Source of the DNA: JAGOFO01 sp964522105
GTDB lineage: Bacteria > Myxococcota_A > UBA9042 > DTJE01
Assembly: GCA_964522105.1 (NCBI GenBank)
Contig: CAZFVA010000009.1
Coordinates: 38,074-102,073 of the forward strand
Length of the DNA stretch: 64,000 nt
Direction: 5' to 3'
Positions 37,931 to 46,151 of this stretch are shown one piece after another (the first letter of the stretch is position 1; the number at the start of each line of letters is the position of its first letter). Position numbers and translations under genes: made by a program. The notes below the pieces were generated by a model, which saw nothing but the letters and a program-made list of their open reading frames with translations, ran no database searches and was not told the DNA's origin.

Positions 37931-39124
37931 TTAGATGTTCCCGAATACCGCGTAAGCCTGCAGCCCGCCGTGGAAAAAGCGGATATGGCCTGTAGTTGAA
38001 AGGGGCCACGTACGAAGCAGTTGCTGGTCCGGAATGATTACTGCGTAACGCCAGCCGACCCAGTTGGTTGACAGTGCGCGGGCGATGTTTTTGTAGAACG
38101 TGCCTGTCTGCGCTGCGGCATCAAGACGCATTCCGTATGGCGGATTCATTACGATAAGGCCGGTCGGGCAGGGCGGCTCGGACTTCATGAATTCGGTAAA
38201 CTCGACAGAAATAACCTTGTCCATACCGGCGCGTTCGGCGTTCGCCTTCGTAGCGCCAATTGCCCGTGGGTCAATGTCGCGCGCGACTATCATTGAATCA
38301 GAATAATCGGGGTTACCGGCGTTCTTCTTTACCAGAAATTCCCAAGTCGGGCCCGAAAATGCAGGCCAGTCCATCATGGCGTAGCCGCGTTCGCCACCGG
38401 GAGCCTTTCCGGCTGCAATCAGTGCGCCTTCGATCGCGAAAGTCCCGGAACCGCACATCGCGTCAACCAGGTTTTCCCCCGGCTTGAATCCGGCCGCCAG
38501 CAGGACTGCCGCCGCCAGGTTTTCGCGAATTGGTGCAACGCCACCTTCCATGCGCCAGCCGCGCTTGTGCAGCAGGTCACCGGATGAATCAAGTGACAGC
38601 TCCAGTTTGTCATTATCCAGTCGCGCAATAACGGTCTGTCTACGCATTCCTTTGACGAAAGCGACGGCAGGCGGAGTCATGTATTCCTGAATGAATTTAC
38701 GGGTTACCCCTGCGCGTATCGTTGATTCCAGAAGGCTGGGCGTGTCAATTCGCGATTCATGGATGGTCGGTTGCACATCAAGTGAACAACCTTTCTGAAT
38801 CCACGCTTCCCACGGAATTTCAGCCGTTTCGCGGAACACGTCTTCGATGGCCCTGGCCCGGAATGATTTCAGCCGCACCAGCACTCTGGTCGCCGACCGC
38901 AGGCACAGGTTGGCCATCATACCGGCTTCAAGCTTTCCGTCGAACTCGACGCCACCATGGATCTTTTCTTCCGTTGGCGTGATTCCAAGTGCCTGAAGTT
39001 CTTCCGCAAGTATGGCTTCCGTACCCGGGGCACAAACGGCAAACCAGCGGTGGACGCGGCTTTTGACGTGTTTTTTTGCCCTTCTTTCGATGCTGATGGC
39101 GTCAGTTGTTTTTTCTTCAATCAT
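37931..39124 (-). CDS. THUMP-domain class I SAM-dependent RNA methyltransferase (RlmL N-terminal-like)
   Basis: This 397-residue enzyme corresponds to the UPF0020/RlmL-type guanine-N2 methyltransferases of large rRNA. A Lys-rich start is followed by a ferredoxin-like/THUMP region (about 25-180: WFAVCAPGTEAILAEEL, THUMP core to about 175). The Rossmann methyltransferase half has DSSGDLLHKRGWR, motif I DAMCGSGTFAIEGALIA (about 237) and the catalytic motif IV NPPYGMRL (about 325). The E. coli RlmL C-terminal RlmK-like half is absent, as is common outside gammaproteobacteria. The exact rRNA position modified cannot be read from sequence. Confidence 0.88.
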   Translation of the reverse strand: MIEEKTTDAISIERRAKKHVKSRVHRWFAVCAPGTEAILAEELQALGITPTEEKIHGGVEFDGKLEAGMMANLCLRSATRVLVRLKSFRARAIEDVFRETAEIPWEAWIQKGCSLDVQPTIHESRIDTPSLLESTIRAGVTRKFIQEYMTPPAVAFVKGMRRQTVIARLDNDKLELSLDSSGDLLHKRGWRMEGGVAPIRENLAAAVLLAAGFKPGENLVDAMCGSGTFAIEGALIAAGKAPGGERGYAMMDWPAFSGPTWEFLVKKNAGNPDYSDSMIVARDIDPRAIGATKANAERAGMDKVISVEFTEFMKSEPPCPTGLIVMNPPYGMRLDAAAQTGTFYKNIARALSTNWVGWRYAVIIPDQQLLRTWPLSTTGHIRFFHGGLQAYAVFGNI

Positions 39125-39286
39125 GGGGCGAGTGTACGCTAAATCGTGCCCGCTGTCCTGCCTCGGTTTGGCATATTGATTTGCGTCGATGGCAATGGCA
39201 GACTAGATGCGGTTTTTGATTGTGACAGCGTTACATTCACCATGCGGACAGTCACCAGTGGTTTTTGAAATATGGACGGGGGCGAA

Positions 39287-40651
39287 ATGGCGGAAATGAC
39301 ATCAGGTTCGGTTGCGGGAAATGATGAAGCCAGATTGAAGCGCTGGCAGTTTCAGATCTTTGCGACACTCTGGGCCGGTTATGCGTCGTACTATCTGTGC
39401 AGAATGAACTTTTCCGTTGCGCAACCCCTGATACTTCAGGAATTTCCGACCTGGACTGCCGCACAGATAGGCTTGATTCCTTCTGTCTATGCGTTTACTT
39501 ACGCCATCGGGCAGTTTGTGAACGGGCAGCTAGGCGAAAAGTTCGGCGCGCGCAAAATGATGACTGTCGCGATGTCGCTTGCGGTCATCTCGAACCTGGC
39601 GTTTTCGATGGTCTCGTCTTTTCCGTTGATGCTTGTGTTGTGGGCCATCAACGGTTACGCGCAGTCAGCCGGATGGTCGCTTGTCGTCAAGACGCTTTCC
39701 AACTGGACTACAACGAAGCGTCGCGGCCTGCTTATCGGTTTGATTTCAACCAGTTATCAGGTTGGTAACGTGCTGGCGTGGCTGCTGGCCGGGTATGTGG
39801 CCGGGACTTACGGGTGGCGGGCAGCTTTCATTGTGCCGTCCGTGATTCTGGCCGTAATGGCGGTAATCTTCGCGTTTGGACTGCGAGACGACCCCAGACT
39901 GGTCGGTTTCCGCCGTGTGCGCGACGACATGGGCGAAGAAACGGCGAATTCGCATACGGCGCAGGCGATTGAAGACGAAAAAATGCCGTTCGCTGAAACG
40001 ATGCGCCTTACGCTTACCAACAAAGTTCTGTGGGTGCTGGCAATCGGCTATTTCTGCATGAATTCGGTGCGTTACTCGTTCATGAACTGGGCGGTCACCT
40101 ATATGGCCGACTTCCAGGGACAGAACATTAAAGACAGCGCGTTCAAGGCTGTTGCGTTGCCGCTTATAGGTGCCGTCGGGGCCGTGTCGGCCGGTTTCCT
40201 GTCAGATAAGTTGTTCAAGGGCCGCCGGGCCCCGCTGTGCGCCATAATGTTGTTCGCCCTGGCGTTTGTTTGTATTGGTTTCGTGATGATTCCGAAGGGT
40301 TCAGCCATGCTTGCAACCGCCATGCTTGGCCTGGTAGGTTTCCTGATCTATGGCCCCGACATGCTGATGAGTGGCGCCGCCACCGTTGACATCCATCCGA
40401 AGGCAGCCGCCGCAGCCACTGGCCTGACAATGGCAATGGGCAATTTTGGTGCGATTATCTCGGGTGCCGGTATCGGCTGGCTGAAGGATGTCACCCCCGG
40501 TTTGGCCAAAGGCCTGCAGAGTGTGATGCCTGCCTGGCTTGCGACTGCTTTCAACGAATGGACGCTGATATTCTTCTTCCTGTCCTTCCTGTCAGTCCTG
40601 TCTGCCCTGCTTATGGTTTCCATCTGGAACACGAAGCCGAAGGGCGCTTAG
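39287..40651 (+). CDS. MFS transporter, organophosphate:phosphate antiporter (GlpT/UhpT) family
   Basis: This is a 454-residue inner-membrane transporter with about 12 helices. The N-terminal signature RWQFQIFATLWAGYASYYLCRMNFSVAQP, the FGARKMM loop between helices 2 and 3, the conserved NGYAQSAGW segment and WTTTKRRGLLIGLISTSYQVGN place it in the OPA family, which exchanges glycerol-3-phosphate, hexose phosphate or phosphoglycerate for phosphate. The substrate is not determinable here. The ATG at 39287 follows a GGGGG ribosome site; an ATG at 39272 is in frame but without one. It is transcribed alone, divergent from the methyltransferase gene. Confidence 0.88.
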   Translation: MAEMTSGSVAGNDEARLKRWQFQIFATLWAGYASYYLCRMNFSVAQPLILQEFPTWTAAQIGLIPSVYAFTYAIGQFVNGQLGEKFGARKMMTVAMSLAVISNLAFSMVSSFPLMLVLWAINGYAQSAGWSLVVKTLSNWTTTKRRGLLIGLISTSYQVGNVLAWLLAGYVAGTYGWRAAFIVPSVILAVMAVIFAFGLRDDPRLVGFRRVRDDMGEETANSHTAQAIEDEKMPFAETMRLTLTNKVLWVLAIGYFCMNSVRYSFMNWAVTYMADFQGQNIKDSAFKAVALPLIGAVGAVSAGFLSDKLFKGRRAPLCAIMLFALAFVCIGFVMIPKGSAMLATAMLGLVGFLIYGPDMLMSGAATVDIHPKAAAAATGLTMAMGNFGAIISGAGIGWLKDVTPGLAKGLQSVMPAWLATAFNEWTLIFFFLSFLSVLSALLMVSIWNTKPKGA

Positions 40652-40699
40652 CCGTTCTCTGCCGTTTGTTGGAATTAGGGTTCTGTCTTTGCTTTTTGC

Positions 40700-40729
40700 T
40701 GTTATCCCTTAATCTTCCGGATATATAAT
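40700..40729 (+). promoter_or_regulatory. putative promoter of the hydrolase lipoprotein
   Basis: TATAAT at 40724-40729 is an exact -10 box, 30 bases upstream of the ATG at 40759. The best -35 is the weak TGTTAT at 40700-40705, 18 bases away. Confidence 0.45.
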
Positions 40730-40758
40730 GCGGTCTGTTTGAATTGTCGGGGATATCC

Positions 40759-42351
40759 ATGTCCAGGAATATAGTGATTTCGGTCGCCATCTCAGCCGTG
40801 CTCGTGGCTTTTGGCGGGGGTGGCTGCAGTTCTGACAGCAACCCGGTCGGCTGGGACACGTTCCAGCGCGATGTGGAAGCTGATGTGGCTGATGTTGGCG
40901 CCGATCAGTCCATTAATGAAGATACGGCCGGCAGGGACATTGTCGGCGATTCTGATGCCGTGGTGACGACCGATTTACCGTTCGAAGATGTTGCGGTTGA
41001 CCAGATTCAGCCTCCTGACGTCGTTGATGACGACACAGTTGTAGATGATGTCGTGGTCCCGACCGACGAAGGCACGCCGGATACGACAGACACTGCCGTA
41101 ACTACTGATTTCTGCACCAGTTATGACGATTGTGCCGACGGCGAAGTCTGCCTGCTGAGCCTTGGTGCATGCCAGATAAGATCGACGTGGACCGCAGACA
41201 AGATCGCCCTGTTTTCCATTCACGCGATGGATGGGGCGGCTGGCGATACCATGGTGATCGATGGTGACAGATTCTTTGGGGGAGGCTTCGGATCTACCGT
41301 AACGGTCAAGGTCGGAACGGTGCAGATTAACAGTGGCTCGGTTATGAAGGACGAAAACCGCCTGATGATCCCGGTTATGGGGACGATGCAGGGACCGATC
41401 ACGGTCTATGATAAAGACAACAAGATCGCAACAATAAAGGGGCCCTTCAAGCAGGCCGGGAAAGATGTCATCGCCTGTAACGGCTCGACTCCGGCGGCGT
41501 CCGGTGTTGTCGGGTCCGAGCCGTGGATGTCCGGTCCGTATGCTGCTGCTTATGTTGATTTAAGGGACTCATTCAAGACGCGCGTTTTCTACCCGGCGCA
41601 GTGCGGATCCGTGCGCAGGCCGGCCGTGGCTGGAACCTGGCCCCTGGTCATAATCCTTCATGGAAACGGCGCGTTGCACATGAATTACGAGTATCTGGCC
41701 GAGCTGCTGGCGACGTGGGGCTTTGTCTCGGTTATGCCGGCAACGGCTCAGAATATGTATGGCGATGATTACTCGCAGATGTTGTACGACATGATTCCGT
41801 TCGTGGCGCGATTCCGGGGTATCAACCTTAAAGATGAACATAAGGTGCTGGAAGACATAACGACCACGCCCGAGGTGTTCTGGATCGGCCATTCGCGCGG
41901 GACCGGTCGTATCGAAGAGATTATTCATGGTGACGAGACCAATGATTACGATCTGTGGGAAGACACAATGGGTGCAATTTTCCTTGGTCCGGTCGATGAC
42001 GGCAGGTCTGTTCACGGGTCGTTGATGGTGTTCGGCGGCGGAAAGGATGCTCAGTCAACCGATTTTGCATACGAGGCGCCATACAATGATCATTCACCGT
42101 ATGAAGATCGCTGGCTGATCGAATTGCCGGGCGGGAACCACGGTTCTTTCTGTGACGCAAAGGTTTATGGATACGGCGCTATTGGTGCACTTGGCGACAA
42201 GGAACCGACGATTTCACGCCACCAACAGCATAAGGTCGTGCAGACGTTCGCCATCCCGATGATCCAGCGCGCTTTCGGTCAGGAAGAGCTTTTTGCCGAA
42301 TACCTCGACACCCCGCCCACCAGTTCCATCTATACCGTCAAGCATGATTGA
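40759..42351 (+). CDS. alpha/beta-hydrolase lipoprotein with acidic stalk
   Basis: This is a 530-residue predicted lipoprotein. ATG at 40759 (SD GGGGA) gives a signal peptide ending GGGGC. Residues about 30-115 are rich in Asp and Val (stalk). A short Cys motif (FCTSYDDCADGEVCLLSLGAC) follows, then an IPT/TIG-like beta domain, then an alpha/beta hydrolase (about 260-530) with LVIILHGNGA (oxyanion side), the nucleophile elbow GHSRG, and GGNHGSF as the likely catalytic His region. The fold resembles chlorophyllase or platelet-activating-factor acetylhydrolase-type esterases. Substrate unknown; probably acts on the cell surface or in the periplasm. Confidence 0.82.
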   Translation: MSRNIVISVAISAVLVAFGGGGCSSDSNPVGWDTFQRDVEADVADVGADQSINEDTAGRDIVGDSDAVVTTDLPFEDVAVDQIQPPDVVDDDTVVDDVVVPTDEGTPDTTDTAVTTDFCTSYDDCADGEVCLLSLGACQIRSTWTADKIALFSIHAMDGAAGDTMVIDGDRFFGGGFGSTVTVKVGTVQINSGSVMKDENRLMIPVMGTMQGPITVYDKDNKIATIKGPFKQAGKDVIACNGSTPAASGVVGSEPWMSGPYAAAYVDLRDSFKTRVFYPAQCGSVRRPAVAGTWPLVIILHGNGALHMNYEYLAELLATWGFVSVMPATAQNMYGDDYSQMLYDMIPFVARFRGINLKDEHKVLEDITTTPEVFWIGHSRGTGRIEEIIHGDETNDYDLWEDTMGAIFLGPVDDGRSVHGSLMVFGGGKDAQSTDFAYEAPYNDHSPYEDRWLIELPGGNHGSFCDAKVYGYGAIGALGDKEPTISRHQQHKVVQTFAIPMIQRAFGQEELFAEYLDTPPTSSIYTVKHD

Positions 42352-42453
42352 GTGCCTGAAATTTTTCTTTTATTTCGATGTGTTTCCGTCGATTTCATGG
42401 TTCATGTCTGGTGTTACAGGTAAGATCATACTTCCTAATCCGTGAGACCGGTT

Positions 42454-43578
42454 ATGAACCTTCTGTTGCGTGTCATGTTGGCTGTGGTCGTGATTTTTGC
42501 GGTGGCTTGTGGTTCGACCGGCTCGAACAATGACACCGCTGTTGGCAATGATGTCGTCGCTGATGCAGACGTTGCGCTGCCTGACGATGTTGTGTCGCTT
42601 GATGTGGCGGATGTGCCGACAGATATGTCTGTTGGTGATTTGCCGGTTGATGTTGCCGAAGTGTCGGCTGACCTGCCGATTGCAGACGTACCGAACACGG
42701 ATATTCCTGTTGATGTTCCAGTCGATGTGCCGGTTGATGTTGCGATTGATACGACTGACACCAATCAGCCTGATATCGTTGATAATACTGCGCCGGTTGT
42801 GTATTTCGGGTGGCCGACTGATGGTCGTAACGTTTCCGGCACTGTGGCCGTCGAAGTGGTAGCCACCGATGCAGGCGGCGTAAATCGCGTCGAAATCAGT
42901 GTTAATGGCGAACTGGGGCCGACCCTGGCGACGTCTCCGTATTTATGGAACTGGGATACTTCGCTGCTTGCTGACGGGTACTATGTGTTGACGGCTACGG
43001 CATGGGACGAATCTGACAACAGTAAGTCTGTTGATGTCACAGTGACTGTAGGCGGCCCCATCTGCGGCACCACAGTTTTCTTCGATGTTTCACAGGGTTT
43101 TGCGAATATCGCGTCGGGCGTAAATACAGACACGATTGCCAGCAATGGATATCTGTTTACATATACGCGCGACAAATTATTTACTGGCGGGGTAGGGATG
43201 ACCGAGCCGATCGGTCGCACGGTTCGCGTGCCGTGGCCCCAGGGGATCGAGGCTCAGGCAATCACAGTCGGCCCGAATATGGGTGGTTCTAATATCACGA
43301 TCGAGCGCGTGGATGGCGGCCTTTTCGATATGACAACGTTCAGTTACAAGTTGTTGGCAAACACTTCGCCGCCAGGCGCTCAGGTCGAGATTATGCCAAT
43401 CCTGGACGGGGAAGATGCGTTCAACGACCCGGCCTTTTTTGATGCTACCGGTATGTACGGCATCTCATTTGCCTATGATGAAACTGACACGGCGGTGTTA
43501 AGAGGCTTTGAAAAGTACAAGGTTGATCTGTGGGTTGATTTCGCTTTTACTGCAATTACATTGACCTGCCAGCCGTAA
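42454..43578 (+). CDS. lipoprotein with Asp/Val-repeat stalk and Ig-like domain
   Basis: This is a 374-residue predicted lipoprotein. The ATG at 42454 is preferred over a GTG at 42442; neither has a strong ribosome site. The signal peptide ends FAVACG. Residues about 25-110 form a repetitive Asp/Val/Pro stalk (for example VDVPVDVPVDVAID), coded by near-repeats of GATGTNCCNGTN. A bacterial Ig-like domain follows (VYFGWPTDGRNVSGTVAVEVVATDAGGVNRVEISVNG ... DGYYVLTATAWDESDN, continuous text abbreviated), then a beta-rich C-terminal half of unknown fold. It sits downstream of the hydrolase lipoprotein on the same strand. Confidence 0.78.
   Translation: MNLLLRVMLAVVVIFAVACGSTGSNNDTAVGNDVVADADVALPDDVVSLDVADVPTDMSVGDLPVDVAEVSADLPIADVPNTDIPVDVPVDVPVDVAIDTTDTNQPDIVDNTAPVVYFGWPTDGRNVSGTVAVEVVATDAGGVNRVEISVNGELGPTLATSPYLWNWDTSLLADGYYVLTATAWDESDNSKSVDVTVTVGGPICGTTVFFDVSQGFANIASGVNTDTIASNGYLFTYTRDKLFTGGVGMTEPIGRTVRVPWPQGIEAQAITVGPNMGGSNITIERVDGGLFDMTTFSYKLLANTSPPGAQVEIMPILDGEDAFNDPAFFDATGMYGISFAYDETDTAVLRGFEKYKVDLWVDFAFTAITLTCQP
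42541..42780 (+). repeat. short degenerate repeats encoding the Asp/Val stalk
   Basis: This coding stretch is built from imperfect 6- to 12-base repeats around GATGT and GTTGATGT. It is low-complexity and prone to slippage, so the stalk length may vary between strains. Confidence 0.6.
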
Positions 43579-43700
43579 CCGCCAGTGTCCTACAGTAGTT
43601 GGCCTCCCGATGCGATCTCCATAAACATCCATTGCTGACGCAGTGTTATGACTATTAACAAGTCTTGTGCGCCCGGTTTTAGTTATACTCATGGGGTTAT

Positions 43701-44105
43701 ATGGTGGGGCTGAACAGGGCAGGGCAGAAGTTGAGCATTGAAGTAGAGGCGACATCACATCCCAGATATTCGACTGACCGTGACGTTCTGGAAACGGAAT
43801 GTACCGTCGAATTTGTGAAGGCAAGTGGTCCTGGCGGGCAGCATCGTAATAAGCGTGAAACCGGCGTGCGTCTGGCACATCTGCCTTCGGGCATCGTTGT
43901 GATGGCCACCGAGCGCCGTTCGCAGTTGCAGAACCTTGAAGTCGCCTTTGAACGCCTGATTATTGTTTTGAAAGCCAGAAATCACGTTCCCCGCACGCGC
44001 CGTCCAAGCCGCCCGACGTACGCGTCGGTCCAGCGCCGCCTTGAATCCAAACGCATCCACTCCAGCCACAAAACCGCCCGCCAGAAGCCGGTCGCTGAAT
44101 CTTGA
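43701..44105 (+). CDS. ArfB-like peptide chain release factor
   Basis: This is a 134-residue stand-alone RF-1 domain protein of the ArfB/YaeJ/ICT1 type, which hydrolyses peptidyl-tRNA on stalled ribosomes. The catalytic GGQ lies in SGPGGQHRNKRETGVRL (about residues 46-62). RSQLQN (about 75) and the basic C-terminal tail with SRPTYASVQRRLESKR match the family; the tail enters the empty mRNA channel. The ATG at 43701 is preceded by GGGG. Its TGA stop lies inside the promoter of the following antitoxin gene. Confidence 0.82.
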   Translation: MVGLNRAGQKLSIEVEATSHPRYSTDRDVLETECTVEFVKASGPGGQHRNKRETGVRLAHLPSGIVVMATERRSQLQNLEVAFERLIIVLKARNHVPRTRRPSRPTYASVQRRLESKRIHSSHKTARQKPVAES

Positions 44106-44130
44106 CGTTAAAACGTTAAATCACTAAAAT
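44102..44130 (+). promoter_or_regulatory. putative autoregulated promoter of the antitoxin gene
   Basis: TTGACG (44102-44107) and TAAAAT (44125-44130) are 17 bases apart. Two tandem copies of ACGTTAAA (44105-44120) lie between the boxes, the kind of site a ribbon-helix-helix antitoxin could bind to repress its own gene. Confidence 0.55.
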
Positions 44131-44155
44131 GTGTCTGGATGTGGGGGGATTAAAT

Positions 44156-44389
44156 ATGGAACAGGCACTGAAGAGATCAACGATCTATTTTGAACCCGAG
44201 ACTCACAGGGCACTGCGAATCAAGGCGGCTCTGTCGGGAAGAACCTTTTCTGAGCTGGTCAACGAGGCCGTTCTGGCGTCGCTCCGGGAAGACCACGAGG
44301 ATCTGGCCGCGTTTCAGCAGCGCCTTGCCGAGCCTGTCATGACCTACGAAGCCCTGCTGGATGAGTTGAAAGCAGATGGCAAAATATAA
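44156..44389 (+). CDS. ribbon-helix-helix (CopG/RelB-like) antitoxin
   Basis: This 77-residue protein has an N-terminal ribbon-helix-helix DNA-binding motif (STIYFEPETHRALRIKAALSGRTFSELVNEAV abbreviated to its features: one beta strand and two helices) and an acidic C-terminal tail typical of the toxin-binding part. The ATG at 44156 has SD GGGGGG; the longer frame to 44129 has none and overlaps the promoter. Downstream lies only a 28-codon stub of a RelE-type toxin, so this antitoxin appears orphaned. Confidence 0.75.
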   Translation: MEQALKRSTIYFEPETHRALRIKAALSGRTFSELVNEAVLASLREDHEDLAAFQQRLAEPVMTYEALLDELKADGKI

Positions 44390-44475
44390 TGTACCGCATC
44401 CTTTATGAAATTCAGGATGACGTCTTGATAATTACAGTCGTTAAAGTCGCCCACCGCAAAGAAGTCTACAGATAG
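44389..44475 (+). pseudogene. remnant of a RelE/ParE-type toxin gene
   Basis: The 28-codon frame begins with YRILYEIQDDVLIITVVK and ends AHRKEVYR, the usual C-terminal strands of RelE toxins (consensus (Y/D)YRVLYEI ... V.HRREVYR). The first 55-60 residues expected are missing. An ATG at 44376 reading MAKY, a common RelE start, lies out of frame just before it, which suggests an internal deletion joined the first codons to the last third of the gene. It overlaps the antitoxin stop by one base. The stub cannot form the RelE fold. Confidence 0.65.
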
Positions 44476-44500
44476 TCTTGAATTTGATCAGATTCGGGCG

Positions 44501-45223
44501 TTAGAACAAATGCACAGGCCAGTAGTTGGCGGTGGCTTTGGCCATCAGGGCGGCGTTCGGCTTGTCGTTGCGGCCGATGACGATCGGGTGGGCCGACGCG
44601 GAAAGCATCTCGAAGTCGCCCATGGAGTCGCCGAACGAAATGTCCGGCAGGCGGCCGAATTTTGCCTGTATTGCAGCGACTTTGCCTGCGTTGCAGATAA
44701 GCGGTTCGACCATCGATGCCGTCATCATGCCGTTTTTAGGCTGGCTGGCCATCGCGATGACCTTGGCGGGATCGAAGTTCATTTTCGGGGCGGCGGCCCG
44801 AACTGTCCACTGGTTGGTCGCCGACACGATCCACACGTCAAAACCGAATTCCGCCATACCCTTGACCAGTTTAGCCATCGCTGGACGGTAATTCGGCCAC
44901 GCCGCCGCTAACTGGACTGACCAGCGGACGATGTCGGACTCGGGGATTCCGGCCATTAACTGCACGGCCCAGGCGTAACCAAGCGCGCGGTTTTCATCGA
45001 CACGGGCTTCGTACTCGGCCCAGATGTCGCGGTTCATGCAATCGAGCCCCGGCAGCAGATTTCCGGCGATCAGCCATCTGAAAAAGGCCTCGCCGATGTC
45101 TTCGTTCCACAAAGTCCCGTCTGCGTCAAAACATGCGAGTTTGGTACCCGGTTTAGCCATCAGTTCAAGAATCGAATCTTTTACAGGCGTGGAAAACGGC
45201 GCAAGCCACTCTGGAGTCGTCAT
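44501..45223 (-). CDS. HAD-superfamily phosphatase (phosphoserine phosphatase-like)
   Basis: This is a 240-residue HAD hydrolase. Motif I is CFDADGTLW with the nucleophile and acid/base Asp near residue 34, motif II is VSATN, and motif IV is FGDSMGDFEML, the pattern of phosphoserine phosphatase-like (class IB) enzymes. A helical cap lies between motifs I and II. No substrate-specific residues can be assigned. It is divergent from the HAD-IIA gene at 45324 with a 100-base gap and converges on the toxin remnant. Confidence 0.82.
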   Translation of the reverse strand: MTTPEWLAPFSTPVKDSILELMAKPGTKLACFDADGTLWNEDIGEAFFRWLIAGNLLPGLDCMNRDIWAEYEARVDENRALGYAWAVQLMAGIPESDIVRWSVQLAAAWPNYRPAMAKLVKGMAEFGFDVWIVSATNQWTVRAAAPKMNFDPAKVIAMASQPKNGMMTASMVEPLICNAGKVAAIQAKFGRLPDISFGDSMGDFEMLSASAHPIVIGRNDKPNAALMAKATANYWPVHLF

Positions 45224-45323
45224 TGAAAGTCACCTTAACAAACCTGCCGACAATTACGCCGGACCACTCGACGCATGTCAACCTTTTCCTGTAGAATCGC
45301 GGCAGCCATATTTCGGGACGGCG

Positions 45324-46142
45324 ATGACTGAAATCACAAAGGGTTCTATTGAAAGAATCAAAAATATCAAGGCGTTCGCGTTGGATATGGACGGCACGGT
45401 CTATCTTGGTAAGCGCCTGCTGCCCGGGACGCCGCTGTTTCTGCAGGTCTGCGCCGACCGTAACATCCCGTATGTGTTCCTGACTAACAACTCGTCGAAG
45501 TCGTGCGCTGATTATCTGAAGAAATTGCACAGCATGGGGATTCCGGCGGACCTGAACCAGGTTATGACATCGGGCGAGTCGGCGATACGCTATCTTCATC
45601 GCGAACATGCCGGTCAGAAGGTATATCTGCTGGCGACGCCGTCGTATGAAAAGGAAGTCCGCGATGCAGGTATCACGCTGGCTGCGGGGCGCGACGATGC
45701 CGACCTGGTCGTGCTGGCGTTTGACATGACTCTGACGTTTGAAAAGCTGGTTATCCTGTGTGACATAGTGCGCGACGGCAAGCCGTTCATCGCGACCCAT
45801 CCCGACAACAACTGTCCCGTTGAGGGCGGTTACATTCCGGACGTCGGCGCGATGCTGGCGCTGGTCAAGACGTCAACGGGGCGCGACCCGGACTTCGTCG
45901 TCGGCAAGCCGAGCCGCCTGATGGTCACGGCGTTGTGCGAAAAGTTGGGCCTGGAACCGCAGGACATCGCGTACTGTGGCGACCGCCTGTACACCGACAT
46001 CCGCATGGCAGTTGACTCCGGCATGGTTGCGACGCTGGTGCTGTCCGGTGAAACTTCAATGGCCGACGTCGCCGCATCTGCCCTGAAGCCCGACATCATC
46101 TTCAATGACCTTGGCGAGATTGGCCGGTTGGTGGCGGGGTAG
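45324..46142 (+). CDS. HAD-IIA family phosphatase (NagD-like)
   Basis: This is a 272-residue sugar-phosphate or nucleotide phosphatase of the NagD/PGP family. Motif I is ALDMDGTVYLG, motif II LTNNSSKS, and motif IV YCGDRLYTDI, with the HAD-IIA cap between motifs II and III (PDNNCPVEGGYIPDVGAML) and GKPSRLM. The ATG at 45324 puts motif I 20 residues from the start as expected; the longer frame to 45024 runs through the divergent HAD gene. The substrate is unknown. Confidence 0.87.
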   Translation: MTEITKGSIERIKNIKAFALDMDGTVYLGKRLLPGTPLFLQVCADRNIPYVFLTNNSSKSCADYLKKLHSMGIPADLNQVMTSGESAIRYLHREHAGQKVYLLATPSYEKEVRDAGITLAAGRDDADLVVLAFDMTLTFEKLVILCDIVRDGKPFIATHPDNNCPVEGGYIPDVGAMLALVKTSTGRDPDFVVGKPSRLMVTALCEKLGLEPQDIAYCGDRLYTDIRMAVDSGMVATLVLSGETSMADVAASALKPDIIFNDLGEIGRLVAG

Positions 46143-46151
46143 GGTACCTGC

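Noticed and set aside
42541..42780. Repeat stretch as a CRISPR-like array
   Set aside because: Repeats are 6-12 bases, degenerate, without spacers, and stay in frame as an Asp/Val stalk of a lipoprotein. No cas genes are in the window.
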